From: Sipunculus nudus
Lineage: Eukaryota; Annelida; Sipuncula; Golfingiida; Sipunculidae
Reading direction: 5' to 3'
Length of the DNA: 64,000 bases
Assembly (NCBI GenBank): GCA_026874595.1
Contig: CM049316.1
Coordinates: 12,018,839-12,082,838, forward strand
The notes below the pieces were generated by a model. That model did not search any database and was not told the DNA's origin. It saw nothing but the letters and a program-made list of their open reading frames with translations. The position numbers were made by a program, and so were the translations under genes. Each line of letters starts with the position of its first letter. The stretch's first letter is position 1. This document shows, in pieces, positions 44,431 to 55,250 of this stretch.

Positions 44431-46002
44431 AGCTCAGCTGACTGTAAGTCATCTGAGCTATAGCGATCCCTTTTTGTCCGTCGTCCGTCCGGCCGTCTGG
44501 CCGTCCGGCCGTCCGTCCGTTAACAGGGCACAAACTGTAACTGCTGGACCTAGAATCTTGTAACTTGACATCCTGGGAGGTTCATAAAAAAATCTCCTTG
44601 GAAACCTGAAATTAGGTCTCTGTTACCCATATTCTTTGAGCTATGGGGCTCCGAAGTACCCCCCCCCCCCCCAGAATATTTGAAAGTTTGATACAAAAGC
44701 TCAATTATCTTAATAACTAATGCAGTGATCACCATAATTTTTGGCATGAATATTGATCATGGAGTGTTTCATAAGTTTCTGCAGTCTGGTGGTCATCTGT
44801 ATTTTTTCGATTTTTACAATTTTTTTTCTCTATTTTTGAGACCTCTTAAGATGTGGTCATCTATTAACAGGGCACAAATCGTAACGACAGGACCTAGAAT
44901 CTTCTCACTTGACCTGCGGGGAGGCCCATGAAAAATCTCTGTGGAAACCTGAAATAAGGTCTCTGTTACCCATAATCTCTGAGCTATGTGGTTCTGAAGT
45001 ACCCCCCAGAATAATGCAAATTTTGATACAAAAGCTCAAGTATCTGAATAACTACTACATTGATCACCATGATTCTTTACATGAATATTGATCATGGGAT
45101 GTTCCATCACTTCCTGCAGACTGGTGGCGCCACCTGTATTTTTTTCCAATTTTACGACTTTTTTTCTATATATTTGATACCTTCAAAGAAGCTGTCATCT
45201 GTAAACAGGGCACAAATCGTAACCGCTGGACCTGGATTCTTCTCACTTGACATCAAGAGAGGTCCATGAAAAGTTTCTATGGAAACCTGAAATTAGGTCT
45301 CTGTTACCCATATCCTTCGAGCTATGGGGCTTGTAAGTACTCCTAAGAATAATTAAAAATGTGATACAAAAGCTGCAGTATCTGAATAACTAATGTACTG
45401 ATGGCCATGAATTATTGCATTCATATTGATCATGGAGTGTTTCATCAGTTCCTGCAGACTGGTGGCGCCACCTATTTTTTTTTAATTTGTACGCATTTTT
45501 TTCTCATTTTGAGACTTTCAAATAAAGCCTCATCTTGTAACAGGGCGCAAATCGTAACCACTTGACCTAGAATTATCATACTTGTCATCTAGGGAGCTCC
45601 ATTAAAAGTCTTTATGGAAATCTGAAATTAGGTCTCTGTTACCCATATCCTCTGAGCTATCGGGCTCATAAGTACCCTCGAAATAATTAAAAATGTGATA
45701 CAAAATCGATGTTTTTTTCTGGAGAACTCCTCTGAGACCCTTGGACTGATCTTCCGTAACCCGGCATAGTTGTTCCGTCACCTATGTAGTTGTGCATAAC
45801 AAAGACAGGTGGCACCACCTGCAATCCTTTCTGGGCAGTCTGAATCTGGGTGTCTTTTAGATAACAGCCGATATCTCAGGAGTGGCTCAATGTATTGAGC
45901 TGAAAGTTAGCATGTATATAGATCTTGGATCTCTCCATCTTGTAATCGAATTCAACAATCCTTGAATTCAGCTGAGCGTCATGGCCCATGGGCCACTAGT
46001 TT
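44431..46002 (+). mobile_element. Family A element, four core units
   Basis: Starts with AGCTCAGCTGACT..AAGTCATCTGAGCT and (GTCC/GGCC)n, ends AGCTGAGCGTCATGGCCCATGGGCCAC. Units begin at about 44527, 44872, 45209 and 45543 (spacing ~337). GGTGGCGCCACC is present near 45123 and 45464 and degraded in the first unit. A piece of the second core type (TATCTCAGGAGTGG) precedes the 3' arm. Confidence 0.75.
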
Positions 46003-46497
46003 GAGATATATTGCCAATTGAAAGTATATAGAGGCAGCGTTACGGGTGAAACAAAGTGCTGTTTGCATTTAATATAAGTATGTTATAATATTCCTCTTGA
46101 TTAATTAATTTATGGGTAAAATTGCTAGGGAAATGTCTTCCACAATCTGCAAATGCATCATGCTGAATCTGATGGAAAAGTTGCGGCAATTAACTAAAGA
46201 TAGCCCGGCATGGCTACATCAGTGTAATCTTTGAAATGATTACTTAAATGCATGAAGCACTGTAAAAGTATTCACCATTAAATTTGAAAGATGCAATCAA
46301 CTAATGGAATTCAGTAAACCACGTTTTAATAGTGACTGTCAGTGTAGGTAACTAGGTGTTTATTAATATCTGAATTAATACTGTATCTTACTAACTGTAA
46401 GCTTAGCAAGTTAAAAACATACATTATGAGGTTTATAAGAAATAAAATAAAGTATATATCCACCAACAAGTCCCGTATTTTTCTGTGTATCTTTTCC
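46003..46497. other. Intergenic, nothing recognised
   Basis: A+T-rich DNA between two repeats, without a supported feature. Confidence 0.35.
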
Positions 46498-47222
46498 TTT
46501 AAGGTGCCCATTCACCTACCTTTTGAAAAAGAATTTATGTGAATTCTGACTTCCTCTGTGTATATATTTATGATCTAAGGCTAATTTTGGTTGCGAAATT
46601 TTTTCTAAAGCCTTTATGAAAGATGTATGAATATGTATATCAACAACAAGTTTGTAAACAGAGCAATGTTGACAAACGAGAAAAACATGTAACCCAAGGT
46701 GCTAGGCTGCATATATGCGGAGATAGAAAGGTCACTTTTTGCAAAACGCCATTTGCAAAGCTCTGGCTTATCAAACTTGCTACCAGGTGCCCTCGTCGAA
46801 TAGAAGAATAGACTTCTTTGAAATAAATAATGAAAAAAAAAGGAAAATTAACATCAATTCCGCATTTTTTATCACAGACTAAATAAAGATGAGCTTGGCA
46901 TACCAAAAATGTGTATGTATATTCACGTATATCGTTCCCCAAGTGAGAAATATACATGGCGCACCTGCATGAAGATATGGACAATTTTCACATTGTAACA
47001 TTTGTTGGGCATTTGCACAAAAAAGCTGAAAATGCCAAGTTCTTGTTCTGAATGTACTGTTAAAACAGGAGAGAAATAGTAAGAGAAATAGTATATAAGA
47101 AAACTTCCGCTGAAAAATAGAAGGAAAAAAAGAGTGCTGCTGAAAAAAAGTTAAAAAATAGCGTCATTTTCAGGAAAGCCCATTAAAGCGACTCTTTTTA
47201 AAGGGAGCGATTCGGCAGGACT
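46498..47222 (-). repeat. Family C dispersed repeat, longest copy
   Basis: Read on the minus strand from 47222 (CAGTCCTGCCG) it first matches copy 1 (41-475) and then, from about 46800 to 46498, copy 2 (28081-28395). It is therefore the copy that joins the two partial ones and shows the fuller element (~725 bp). The 114-codon frame inside is not considered a gene because the other copies break it. Confidence 0.65.
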
Positions 47223-48733
47223 GTTGCCATTTTTGCTTTTGCATCCATACCACCACTGTAGCCATTATTGATCATATATGTCTTTAATATCATATATCAA
47301 AATTCTATAATTTATTAAAACACCTGTCACATACTGCTTTATGAGATATGAATAAATAATAATATGATAAAATGTCTTTCTGTAAGTATTAATTTGTAAC
47401 CTCAGAAGGCATAGAAAGTATATTATAACAACACATAAATTTTACCCTTAAAAGGCGTTAAAGAAAATACCATCAAAGTTAATATGAAAGGAGTTGTTTA
47501 ATCTAAATTAGTATGGAGTAAGCAGTATTCTTTGTCCTGTTGTACAAAGTTCTGGTGGGATACGTTACGGGTGGGACAAAAATTACCACCTGACGAAGAA
47601 GTCATTGTACTTCGAAAGCTCTAGTGTTGATAAACTAGTTAGTCTATCTTAAAAGGCGTCACTGTTAATCTTAACTTTCGCTACATATATATATATATAC
47701 ATATATATACATATAAATATATATAATTCTATGTAAAGTAAAATTCACAAATAAAAACGTTAAGATCAAATATTTAATCATACAACCCCATCTTATTCCT
47801 ACAGCACATGCACAAAATTATGCGTTTAATTACTATTTAAAACACAAACTTCAATTTCGATGATGTTTTACGTCCTCAGTTTTACAAAGGACATAGAATA
47901 ATAACCGATGCCGAGTCGAAAAATTTGGAGAAATCTCATCATACTGTATACGAACTTTAAAAAAAAAAGATGCAAATATGTAGCCATTATTTAAGTGTCA
48001 TATTTTTCGTATCGTACTCATTTAATGAGCGACTATATATTATAAACGCCCGCAATAATTAATGAATTACTGTAGGTTTATCCTACCTGAGAGTAGCAGA
48101 AGGCAAAAGGACAGCGGTCCGATGGATGCGGATCACCGTGTTCTCACGCGTCTCAAATGCCTAGGTTCTTCAGCATGGGGCAAATATTCTCTGACCGGAA
48201 GTGGCGTCATATATGGTTTATAATAAATAAAGTTGGGCTATCCCACAGGCAAAATCTACTACAATATGTAATTTGGAGAAAAGCTTAAATTGTCTATAGA
48301 TCATTGAGAATACGTTCATACATTTAAAAAATGATAACTGCATAGATTCTTAGGCTTTCGTAGAATCTAAATTTTTATATTCAACTCCCTTTGATAAAAA
48401 TATACACCATGATTATAAGTGTTTTATTCAAAATTTCCATTTACAACCAAATTTCTATATTCTTTTTGAATCACACATTCATCAATTTGACATGCAGAAG
48501 ATACCTCTACAATTGTCATAATTTAATTTTCAAGGAAGCCATTTGAAAATCAGCAACCTTTAAAGCCCGTATTAAGGAGCTCGACTCTCGTATAATATTA
48601 TGGTCTACATGTCTGAATCAGCAATTGATAAATCTGATAAATTTTCAACTTTTGACACCATTCGATGAAACAAAACACTAAATTACCAGTCATGAAAATC
48701 TTTCAGTCTCAACCATAGTGGCGATCGATCCCA
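47223..48733. other. Intergenic, possible minus-strand first exon near 48097-48200
   Basis: Around 48097-48200 the minus strand is CpG-richer and ends in ACTCTCAG|GTAGGAT, a plausible 5' splice site. It could be an untranslated first exon. (TA)n lies at 47684-47725. The rest holds nothing recognisable. Confidence 0.25.
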
Positions 48734-48754
48734 CACTCTATAAAAAATGACGTT

Positions 48755-48930
48755 TCACAGATGTTTTACATGATGTTTATTATGTTTTGTATGCAAACAG
48801 GTTTCAATTTTAAACATGTTTCAAAACATGTTTCACCGTTTGTTTCAAAATTGGGTCCATTGAAACCAAATGCTATGTCGTTACATGTGAGAAACATGTC
48901 TAATGCATGTTTTAAGACATGTCTCACGCG
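48755..48930. repeat. ACATGT-rich left subterminal array
   Basis: Irregular repeats of AAACATGTTTCA, many palindromic around ACATGT. Matches in style the array at 53240-53945. Confidence 0.6.
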
Positions 48931-49029
48931 GGAAATTACATTTTACTTGTTTTAACCACCGTTATTTTTTGCCACTCATCACATGACCGGATATTCTCCC
49001 CATTCATATGATAAACTGATTGCCAGTGA

Positions 49030-50590
49030 TCGCGGGAAAGATGAAAACTTTCGAGAAAACGAAACGTGATTTTGAGCAATTACCAGGTCCACCTTGGATG
49101 ATGTTCAGTCTGAGGCGCAGAGAAGGTTTCCTGTAGCAACCCAAAATATAATTTGCCAGAAATTAAAAGGTGAGTCAAACGTTTAGTTTGTGAACAGTAT
49201 ATATATATTCATAATATCGCTCATAGAGATACAAATATTCATGCTTTATATAAATTACAACGACATTTTACCTTCACAAGAATAAATATGCAATGTAAAG
49301 TACAAACCACCATTCCAATACAGTAATGTCACTTATGAGACAATTCATATACAAGGGTATGTACAGGATTTTGGAAAGATGGGGGGGGGGGGGGGAGGGG
49401 GATCTCCAAAATAAAAGTCCTTACTTTTCAAAAGCTGATGGGATACAGCCCTCTGAAGGGCCAATAATTCACTGGTTGTCATTGTAAAGGGGGGGGGGGG
49501 CTTTCTTGACCCCTTGGAACCCCCAACCTCACAATGCCGTGCCCCTGAATATAAGACTTTCCAGTGCACTTATTCCATGTGAGTCCAGAACACAAGTAAG
49601 TAGTAGCGTCAATTTATCCTCGGGGGGGGGGGGGGCAACCTCCCCCCCCCCCCCCACCTTCAATATTGATGCCCCTGCAAGTAAGTACATTTAAGAGGGG
49701 GCAATCAAGCAAGCAGGAATGTTAATGACTGTAGCAGTCTTTGACATTTGGAGTGTTTTTATATTTAAAAAATTGCTTTAAAATAGACATGTTGTTTTTA
49801 TATTTTTTAAAGTAAAACAAGTGGTCATTAGCAGCTTTTTATTAGAAACTACTGTACAAAATTCAATTTGGTTCGGTATAACCATGACCCATCTTTGGGT
49901 GCATTGTGGATCCAAGTATACATGTATAGGCTGCTGAGTAGGTAACATATTTATTTATCAAATGTGATGCATGATGAAAATTTTGCTGTTTCAAGAAGTA
50001 GGCTGTGCAAAGATAATTTTGTTAAATTTTTCAAGGCAGTTTTACTGAAACCTTGAATGAAGAGTAATAAGTGATAAGTAATTTGTGATCAGAATGATAA
50101 AATGAGCAAATTCAAAACCTGTAATTATGTACAATATCATATTTGTGTAGATTTGTGTAGATCTGTTATAAATTCTTTTTGGACTTGTGTCAGTATCTAG
50201 CTGATGTCAGTGCATTCCATGCAGCTGCATGCATGTTTAAGAACTGTCAGCTGTGTTGCTGACAGTTAATAATATTTCATCTTTTTCTCCAAACTGACTA
50301 TGGAAATAACACAATTTAGCTACTGATAAATTGCTACTTCTTTTTCAGAAAGATGTCAAAGAAGATTCATTTTGTACAAAAGAGGGTACAGAACCAACAC
50401 CTGTTTTATCATAGACAATGGAGAAGTGAGGTCAGGTGCTATTTTGAGTAACTCCATGAAGATATGTTAATTTGAGAATGGTTCAGAATGGAAAACCTCG
50501 TACCTACTTCACACTCTATTCTTAATATAACTAACCCAGCACAGTACATGCAACTTCTTAACCCACTTCAGTGTCTTGAAAATAAAGTGC
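49030..50590 (+). other. Possible non-coding two-exon transcript inside the 5.2-kb interval
   Basis: A first segment ends AATTAAAAG|GTGAGT at 49170, a strong donor; about 1.2 kb later TTCTTTTTCAG precedes AAAGATGTC near 50350, and AATAAA occurs near 50581. No long reading frame links them. Between lie G and C homopolymers (49381-49396, 49490-49500, 49622-49654). This is a weak structural suggestion only. Confidence 0.2.
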
Positions 50591-51085
50591 CCAATAAGGA
50601 CAAGTCAACTTCTTCAACAGTTTGTGGCTGCATTAAAATAATTTAGTATTTGATTCTTTTGTTACATCCTTAGTATTCTACATATTTTCTAAGAAATCTT
50701 TTATGAATTTTACTATTTATTTACACATATAAAATGTTTCACTCTTTTTTATGGTAATTGGATGTTTCCAACTCTTAGAAATGTTTGATGAATCACTGTG
50801 AACATACAGCAGTTACTTATTCTTGTACAATCTGGCTGATTTATCATGTATTTCATTATTTGTACCAAACTTGTATTTATGTTAAAGTTCCAAATGTGAT
50901 GGTACAGGCTATATTTGTCAAATGTGTAATTTGTTGTATTTAATTGTCATGATTGATTGCATAAATGTAACCTTCAAGTATTTACAGATGGAGGCCTTGT
51001 TTTAGGATTCTAAATTTAAATTTATATTAAAGTGATACAAACCAATGATTCGGTTTTATGAAAATATTAGATGTTTAATTAGGGT

Positions 51086-51467
51086 GCTTTCAGTATTGCT
51101 CTGATAAATTCTTTTGATACACTTATCAGAATAGCAGCTGATGTGCCTCTCAACTATGCTGAATTGCTGAGAAATCTTCAGTCATGGGATACTTTGTTGA
51201 TGCCAGCCTTTTCTGTATTTTCTTTTACCCTTTCTGGCTGTAAAAAATTGGCTGTAGTCAGACTGAAGCCAGAAACGCTTTCAGTATTGCTCTGATAAAT
51301 TCTTTTGATACACTTATCAGAATAGCAGCTGATGTGCCTCTCAACTATGCTGAATTGCTGAGAAATCTTCAGTCATGGGAGACTTTGTTGATGCCAGCCT
51401 TTTCAGTATTTTCTTTTACCCTTTCTGGCTGTAAAAAATTGGCTGTAGTCAGACTGAAGCCAGAAAC
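51086..51467. repeat. Tandem duplication, 191-bp period
   Basis: Two nearly identical 191-bp copies (51086-51276 and 51277-51467) start with CTTTCAGTATTGCTCTGATAA. Differences are single bases (for example TTCTGTATT versus TTCAGTATT). The near identity indicates a recent duplication or an assembly artefact. Confidence 0.92.
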
Positions 51468-51935
51468 ACTGAAAGTAAATATATTGGCATGTCTGAATTA
51501 TGTAAATGCTCATTCATGATCTGAGATCAGTGTTGCTACCTTCTAAAACATATAAATATTATACAGGCAGTTTTATATAATTGCGATACTTGCAGTTGTT
51601 ACACACAGTGCATGCAAAAATTTATAGTATTGGGACATTTAATTTACAGTTTTTTTTCATGCTAGTAAACTTAAGTTGTTTTCTGCTTCAGGATGTGTTT
51701 GGTTAGATTGTAGAAAACTGTCCAACATAAAAAAAATATCTAAAAGGAATATACTTAAGATAAAAAAAATTAACACTCTTAAAATATAATGCATGTTTCA
51801 AGTTTTCTTTTGGAAGAAGAAAGATATTTAATGTTAAGAAAAATTTGATACACTTAAATGTTCTTATAGCTATTTGAAAATTCAAGAGCAACTTTTTAAG
51901 AGGTTTTTATCAAATATTTATTCAACTTTTAAAGT

Positions 51936-52414
51936 TTTAGCTCGCTGACTAAGACTCTTTGGTTTTTAAGTGTTTAGAATTAAATGCAAGCTGTATTTTA
52001 AATTTTCAGTTGTATATTGTAATAGGTTTAAACTTATTTATTATATATTAAAGCTATGAGAGCAGCTACTTTTAGCCATTATTTAAATATTTTGAATCTG
52101 TTTTCTCTTGAATTGTCAACTTAGTTGATTTTTAAAATTAAATTAAATTTCTGAAATTAAATATTTAAATAAAACTTGCAAATTGGTGTATACATTATAG
52201 CATTTCATTCAAATCTCTTTAGCTGGCTGGGCATTATTGAGCAAAACACTGGTGCTTGCAGTCAGGTATATTGAGTAAACGTTCATATAATTTTCATTTT
52301 TAGGCAGTATGTTAAAAATAAAATAAAATATTGCCTCATTTCCATTTACTAGAATTTTATACAAATTTTCTCGTTACCAATTCCAGCAGAGCGCCATGAC
52401 CCACAAGTTCCTTG
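51936..52414 (+). repeat. Degraded family A copy
   Basis: Starts TTTTAGCTCGCTGACTAAGAC and ends AGCAGAGCGCCATGACCCACAAGTTCCTTGTT, matching the two arms of family A with decay. The interior is A+T-rich and lacks a satellite core. Confidence 0.5.
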
Positions 52415-53239
52415 TTATTCATTGTGCAGCAGATCAGATTAGGTTTGCTAGGTTTAATTATTATTGTAATTCATAGTTAATAATATTTGTGTATACAGCT
52501 ATGGGGAAGACAAAATTGTATTAGTTCTGGTACATTCAGTATTGATATGATAAATGAATACATGCAGACAACAGATATTTAAGTAGATACTAAATGAACC
52601 TTATCTTATTGCTGTTAATGTGCATGACTGCATCTATTGTAAAAGAACACTTACAGAAAACTGTGTATTTCAAATATAATATACATGGCCATTTCTGATA
52701 TAGGCCATGAACTGCCATCATCTATCAGCCTATCAGCATTGCCCATTTTAAATATACGGATTTATAAAATATTCTTTTTTCATCTTTTGAGATAAGAGTA
52801 CCTGCCTTTTATTATGATATGGGACCAGTTATGAGTCTTACACTTATACATGGTATTTTAAATCACTTTAATATGTTTTTATACCCACAATAAGTAATGC
52901 TGTTTTGATATATGTTTCTTTTATTATGATAGATAAGATTTCGTCTTCAGCACCTGGCTGTAATGTATTTGATCTGGGAAATTTAAGGAGACAATCAATT
53001 AATGAAGGTTCCTGGTAGCTTTATATAATAACCTATAACTGATAACCCATACTAGAAACGTTTGTTGTTCAGTGCATCCTCCAAATTAGAAAGCATTGTC
53101 TAAAGATAAATGTTATCTTTCCAGTAAATTTATGAGTTGTTTCATCAGAAGCACCTCGTCAGGTTTTCATGATGGTTGCAGTGGACATAAAACGACAAAG
53201 ACAAACAACAAAGAACATTTTCTGCGACTTTAAATATTT
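52415..53239. other. A+T-rich sequence, nothing recognised
   Basis: No coding, RNA or repeat feature supported between the family A remnant and the ACATGT array. Confidence 0.35.
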
Positions 53240-53945
53240 TTCAAAACATGTTTTATTTTGTAGACATTTTTGAGACATGATTAAAATGCAAATAAGCCTT
53301 CGATGGGCAAATATTATTTATTTCTAGGAAAACGATACTTTCTTTTGAAACATATTTCATATAAAAACATGAAACACAGTGACATGTTTTACTCCAAGTT
53401 AAAAACATGTTTCTTTGGAAAACACATGTTTCGAAAAATGGGACAAATACACGTTTTAGGCTAAACAGACGTTTTGAATACTTACATGTTTTATGAAAGT
53501 GAAACATGTCTTAAAACAAGTCCTATATGTGACATATTTCATATAAAGACATGTAACACTGAGACATGTTTAACTCTAAGATTAAAACAAGTTTCTTAGG
53601 AGAAAACATGTTTCGAAAAATTGGACAACTACATGTTTTAGACCAAACAAACGTTTTAAATAGTTACATGTTTTATGAAAAATGAGACATGTCTTAAGAC
53701 ATGTCTTATATGGGACATATTTCATATAAAAACGTGTAACACAGAGACATGTTTTATCTTACTGTCCATGAAAATTTCTATGTGTGTGAAACATGTTTTA
53801 TATATAAACATGTTTTAAGAGGATAAAAAACATGTTTTGGCTGTTGAAACTTCAGTGAGTCATGACACATGCTGGAAACATGTTTCGAAAAATGGGACAG
53901 AATGGTGTTTTAAATAGAAACGTGAAACATGTCCTCAGTTTTTAG
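53240..53945 (-). repeat. ACATGT-rich tandem array, ~183-bp units
   Basis: ACATATTTCATATAAA recurs at about 53350, 53532 and 53715, giving a period of ~183 bp; each unit contains many ACATGTTT palindromes. The array lies immediately 3' of the receptor gene and probably forms part of its 3' UTR. Confidence 0.8.
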
Positions 53946-54022
53946 AGTGCACGCGTTAATAATGATAGTTTTTTATCTTGGATACACCCAGTAAATTACA
54001 TCACCGGGCACGCTATAAACCT

Positions 54023-55228
54023 TTAAGTGGCAGACTCATCAGTAGTCTCTTTATCCTGCCCATAAGGCGCGTAGGAGACGGGCCTAGATGACACCGTTTC
54101 CAAGGCCACACCCGCGTCATTAGGCAGAGCTGCGCTGCAATCGTCCTCCAAAACTTGATCTCGCTTATTTTCCGCAGTTACTCTATTTTCTTCACCACAG
54201 GGGAATGGGGCATTTTTCATATTTCTTTTCCCCTTACTGGTGTCCGCCTTCTTCCATCTTACCAGGGTCAGGTATCCTTCCCTCATGCTTTTGTTCACTG
54301 TTATATACACCAAAACATTCATCACCGGCCCCGACCTCTGGATAACTGCCGAGATGACGTTAACCAACGTATTTTCACTGATATACCTCATGAAAAGTCG
54401 CATAATGCCGGGGAAAATGTACGTAAATGCTAACATGAAAAATATCCCAAGTGTTGTCCGGGTGAGTTGATATTCATAAGACCCCTTTTTCCAGCCTTGT
54501 CGCTCCTCTGCTTGATTCACCGATTGCGACTGTATTCTGTTACGGCTTTTGAGCACTTTGCGGTATATGAGACCATAGAATAAGACAGTCAGGAAAGGGC
54601 ACGGGATATAGATAATCCCAGTGGCAATATAATTTATCATTTTTTCAATCTTTTCAGAGAATTTACAGTTCATGTGCACTGAGCTGAATCTGACCTCCGA
54701 ATCTGCCATGAAAAAGCTTGGGAGGAATACCAGTAATGGATAACACACAGTTCCCGCTATGATGCCTAGAAAAACACGAGGCTGCTTCAGTGTCGTGTAA
54801 AGTCCTGGTCTTGTGATGCAAATGAAACGACAAAAGGCTGCGGTTAGTACAAATAGAGCCGACATGTTCATCAATGCTTGCGACAGATATCGTTTCATAG
54901 AACAACAGAAATCTCCTAAAATCCATGCTTGATAGATAATTACAACAATCTGTATAGGGTATTCAACAGACATCATCACCAAATCAGACGAGCTGTTAAG
55001 CGCAATGACGTAGTAAGTCACATTGTGGAATTTCTTATTTCTCCATATGAGTACCAGAGTCGATATAGTGCCCGTGAATCCAATCAGCAGGAAAACGACA
55101 TACATTGAAACAACGGAGATCTGAGCCGTAGATCCGAGAGGCTGAGGAGGAAAGCAGTCGGTTCCGGTTCCGTTACCCGGGATTTCTACTCCTGAGCAGT
55201 TTGATAGGATCCCTGATTCCTCCGTCAT
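54023..55228 (-). CDS. Orphan class A (rhodopsin-like) G protein-coupled receptor
   Basis: A 401-residue, intronless coding exon encoding seven membrane helices: TM1 ~37-62, TM2 ~70-98 (LxxxD with D82, then EYP), TM3 ~108-138, TM4 ~152-172, TM5 ~198-224 (P211), TM6 ~258-281, TM7 ~286-311. N10 and N19 are glycosylation sites in the short extracellular N-terminus. C108 or C109 and C188 should form the extracellular disulfide. The C-terminal tail (~80 residues) is Lys- and Ser/Thr-rich. Odd points: the DRY motif reads C133-R-F, NPxxY reads N304-V-L-V-Y, and the usual TM1 asparagine is absent. The ligand is not predictable; similarity is only general to peptide-like or moody/Tre1-like orphan receptors. 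Confidence 0.9.
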   Translation of the reverse strand: MTEESGILSNCSGVEIPGNGTGTDCFPPQPLGSTAQISVVSMYVVFLLIGFTGTISTLVLIWRNKKFHNVTYYVIALNSSSDLVMMSVEYPIQIVVIIYQAWILGDFCCSMKRYLSQALMNMSALFVLTAAFCRFICITRPGLYTTLKQPRVFLGIIAGTVCYPLLVFLPSFFMADSEVRFSSVHMNCKFSEKIEKMINYIATGIIYIPCPFLTVLFYGLIYRKVLKSRNRIQSQSVNQAEERQGWKKGSYEYQLTRTTLGIFFMLAFTYIFPGIMRLFMRYISENTLVNVISAVIQRSGPVMNVLVYITVNKSMREGYLTLVRWKKADTSKGKRNMKNAPFPCGEENRVTAENKRDQVLEDDCSAALPNDAGVALETVSSRPVSYAPYGQDKETTDESAT

Positions 55229-55250
55229 TTCGGCTCTGCAATAAACAAGA
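55229..55250 (-). promoter_or_regulatory. 3' splice site just upstream of the receptor start codon
   Basis: Reading the minus strand, TTGTTTATTGCAG precedes AGCCGAAATG, so an acceptor falls 7 nt before the ATG. It implies at least one untranslated upstream exon at higher coordinates (not located). It supports this ATG as the true start, since no in-frame ATG can lie upstream in the exon. Confidence 0.6.

Larger units (their letters stand above)
48734..53949. mobile_element. Candidate 5.2-kb element with CACTCTA-type ends and ACATGT arrays
   Basis: The left end CACTCTATAAAAAA and the inverted right end CACTCTAAAAACTG match, and CA flanks both outer edges. Just inside, both ends carry dense ACATGTTT repeats (48755-48930 and 53240-53945). 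The interior has no recognisable transposase. As with the 6.5-kb case, two independent one-ended fragments remain possible. Confidence 0.4.

Noticed and set aside
46640-46984. 114-codon cysteine-containing minus-strand frame
   Set aside because: It lies within a dispersed repeat whose other copies (near 0.2 and 28.1 kb) do not keep the frame.
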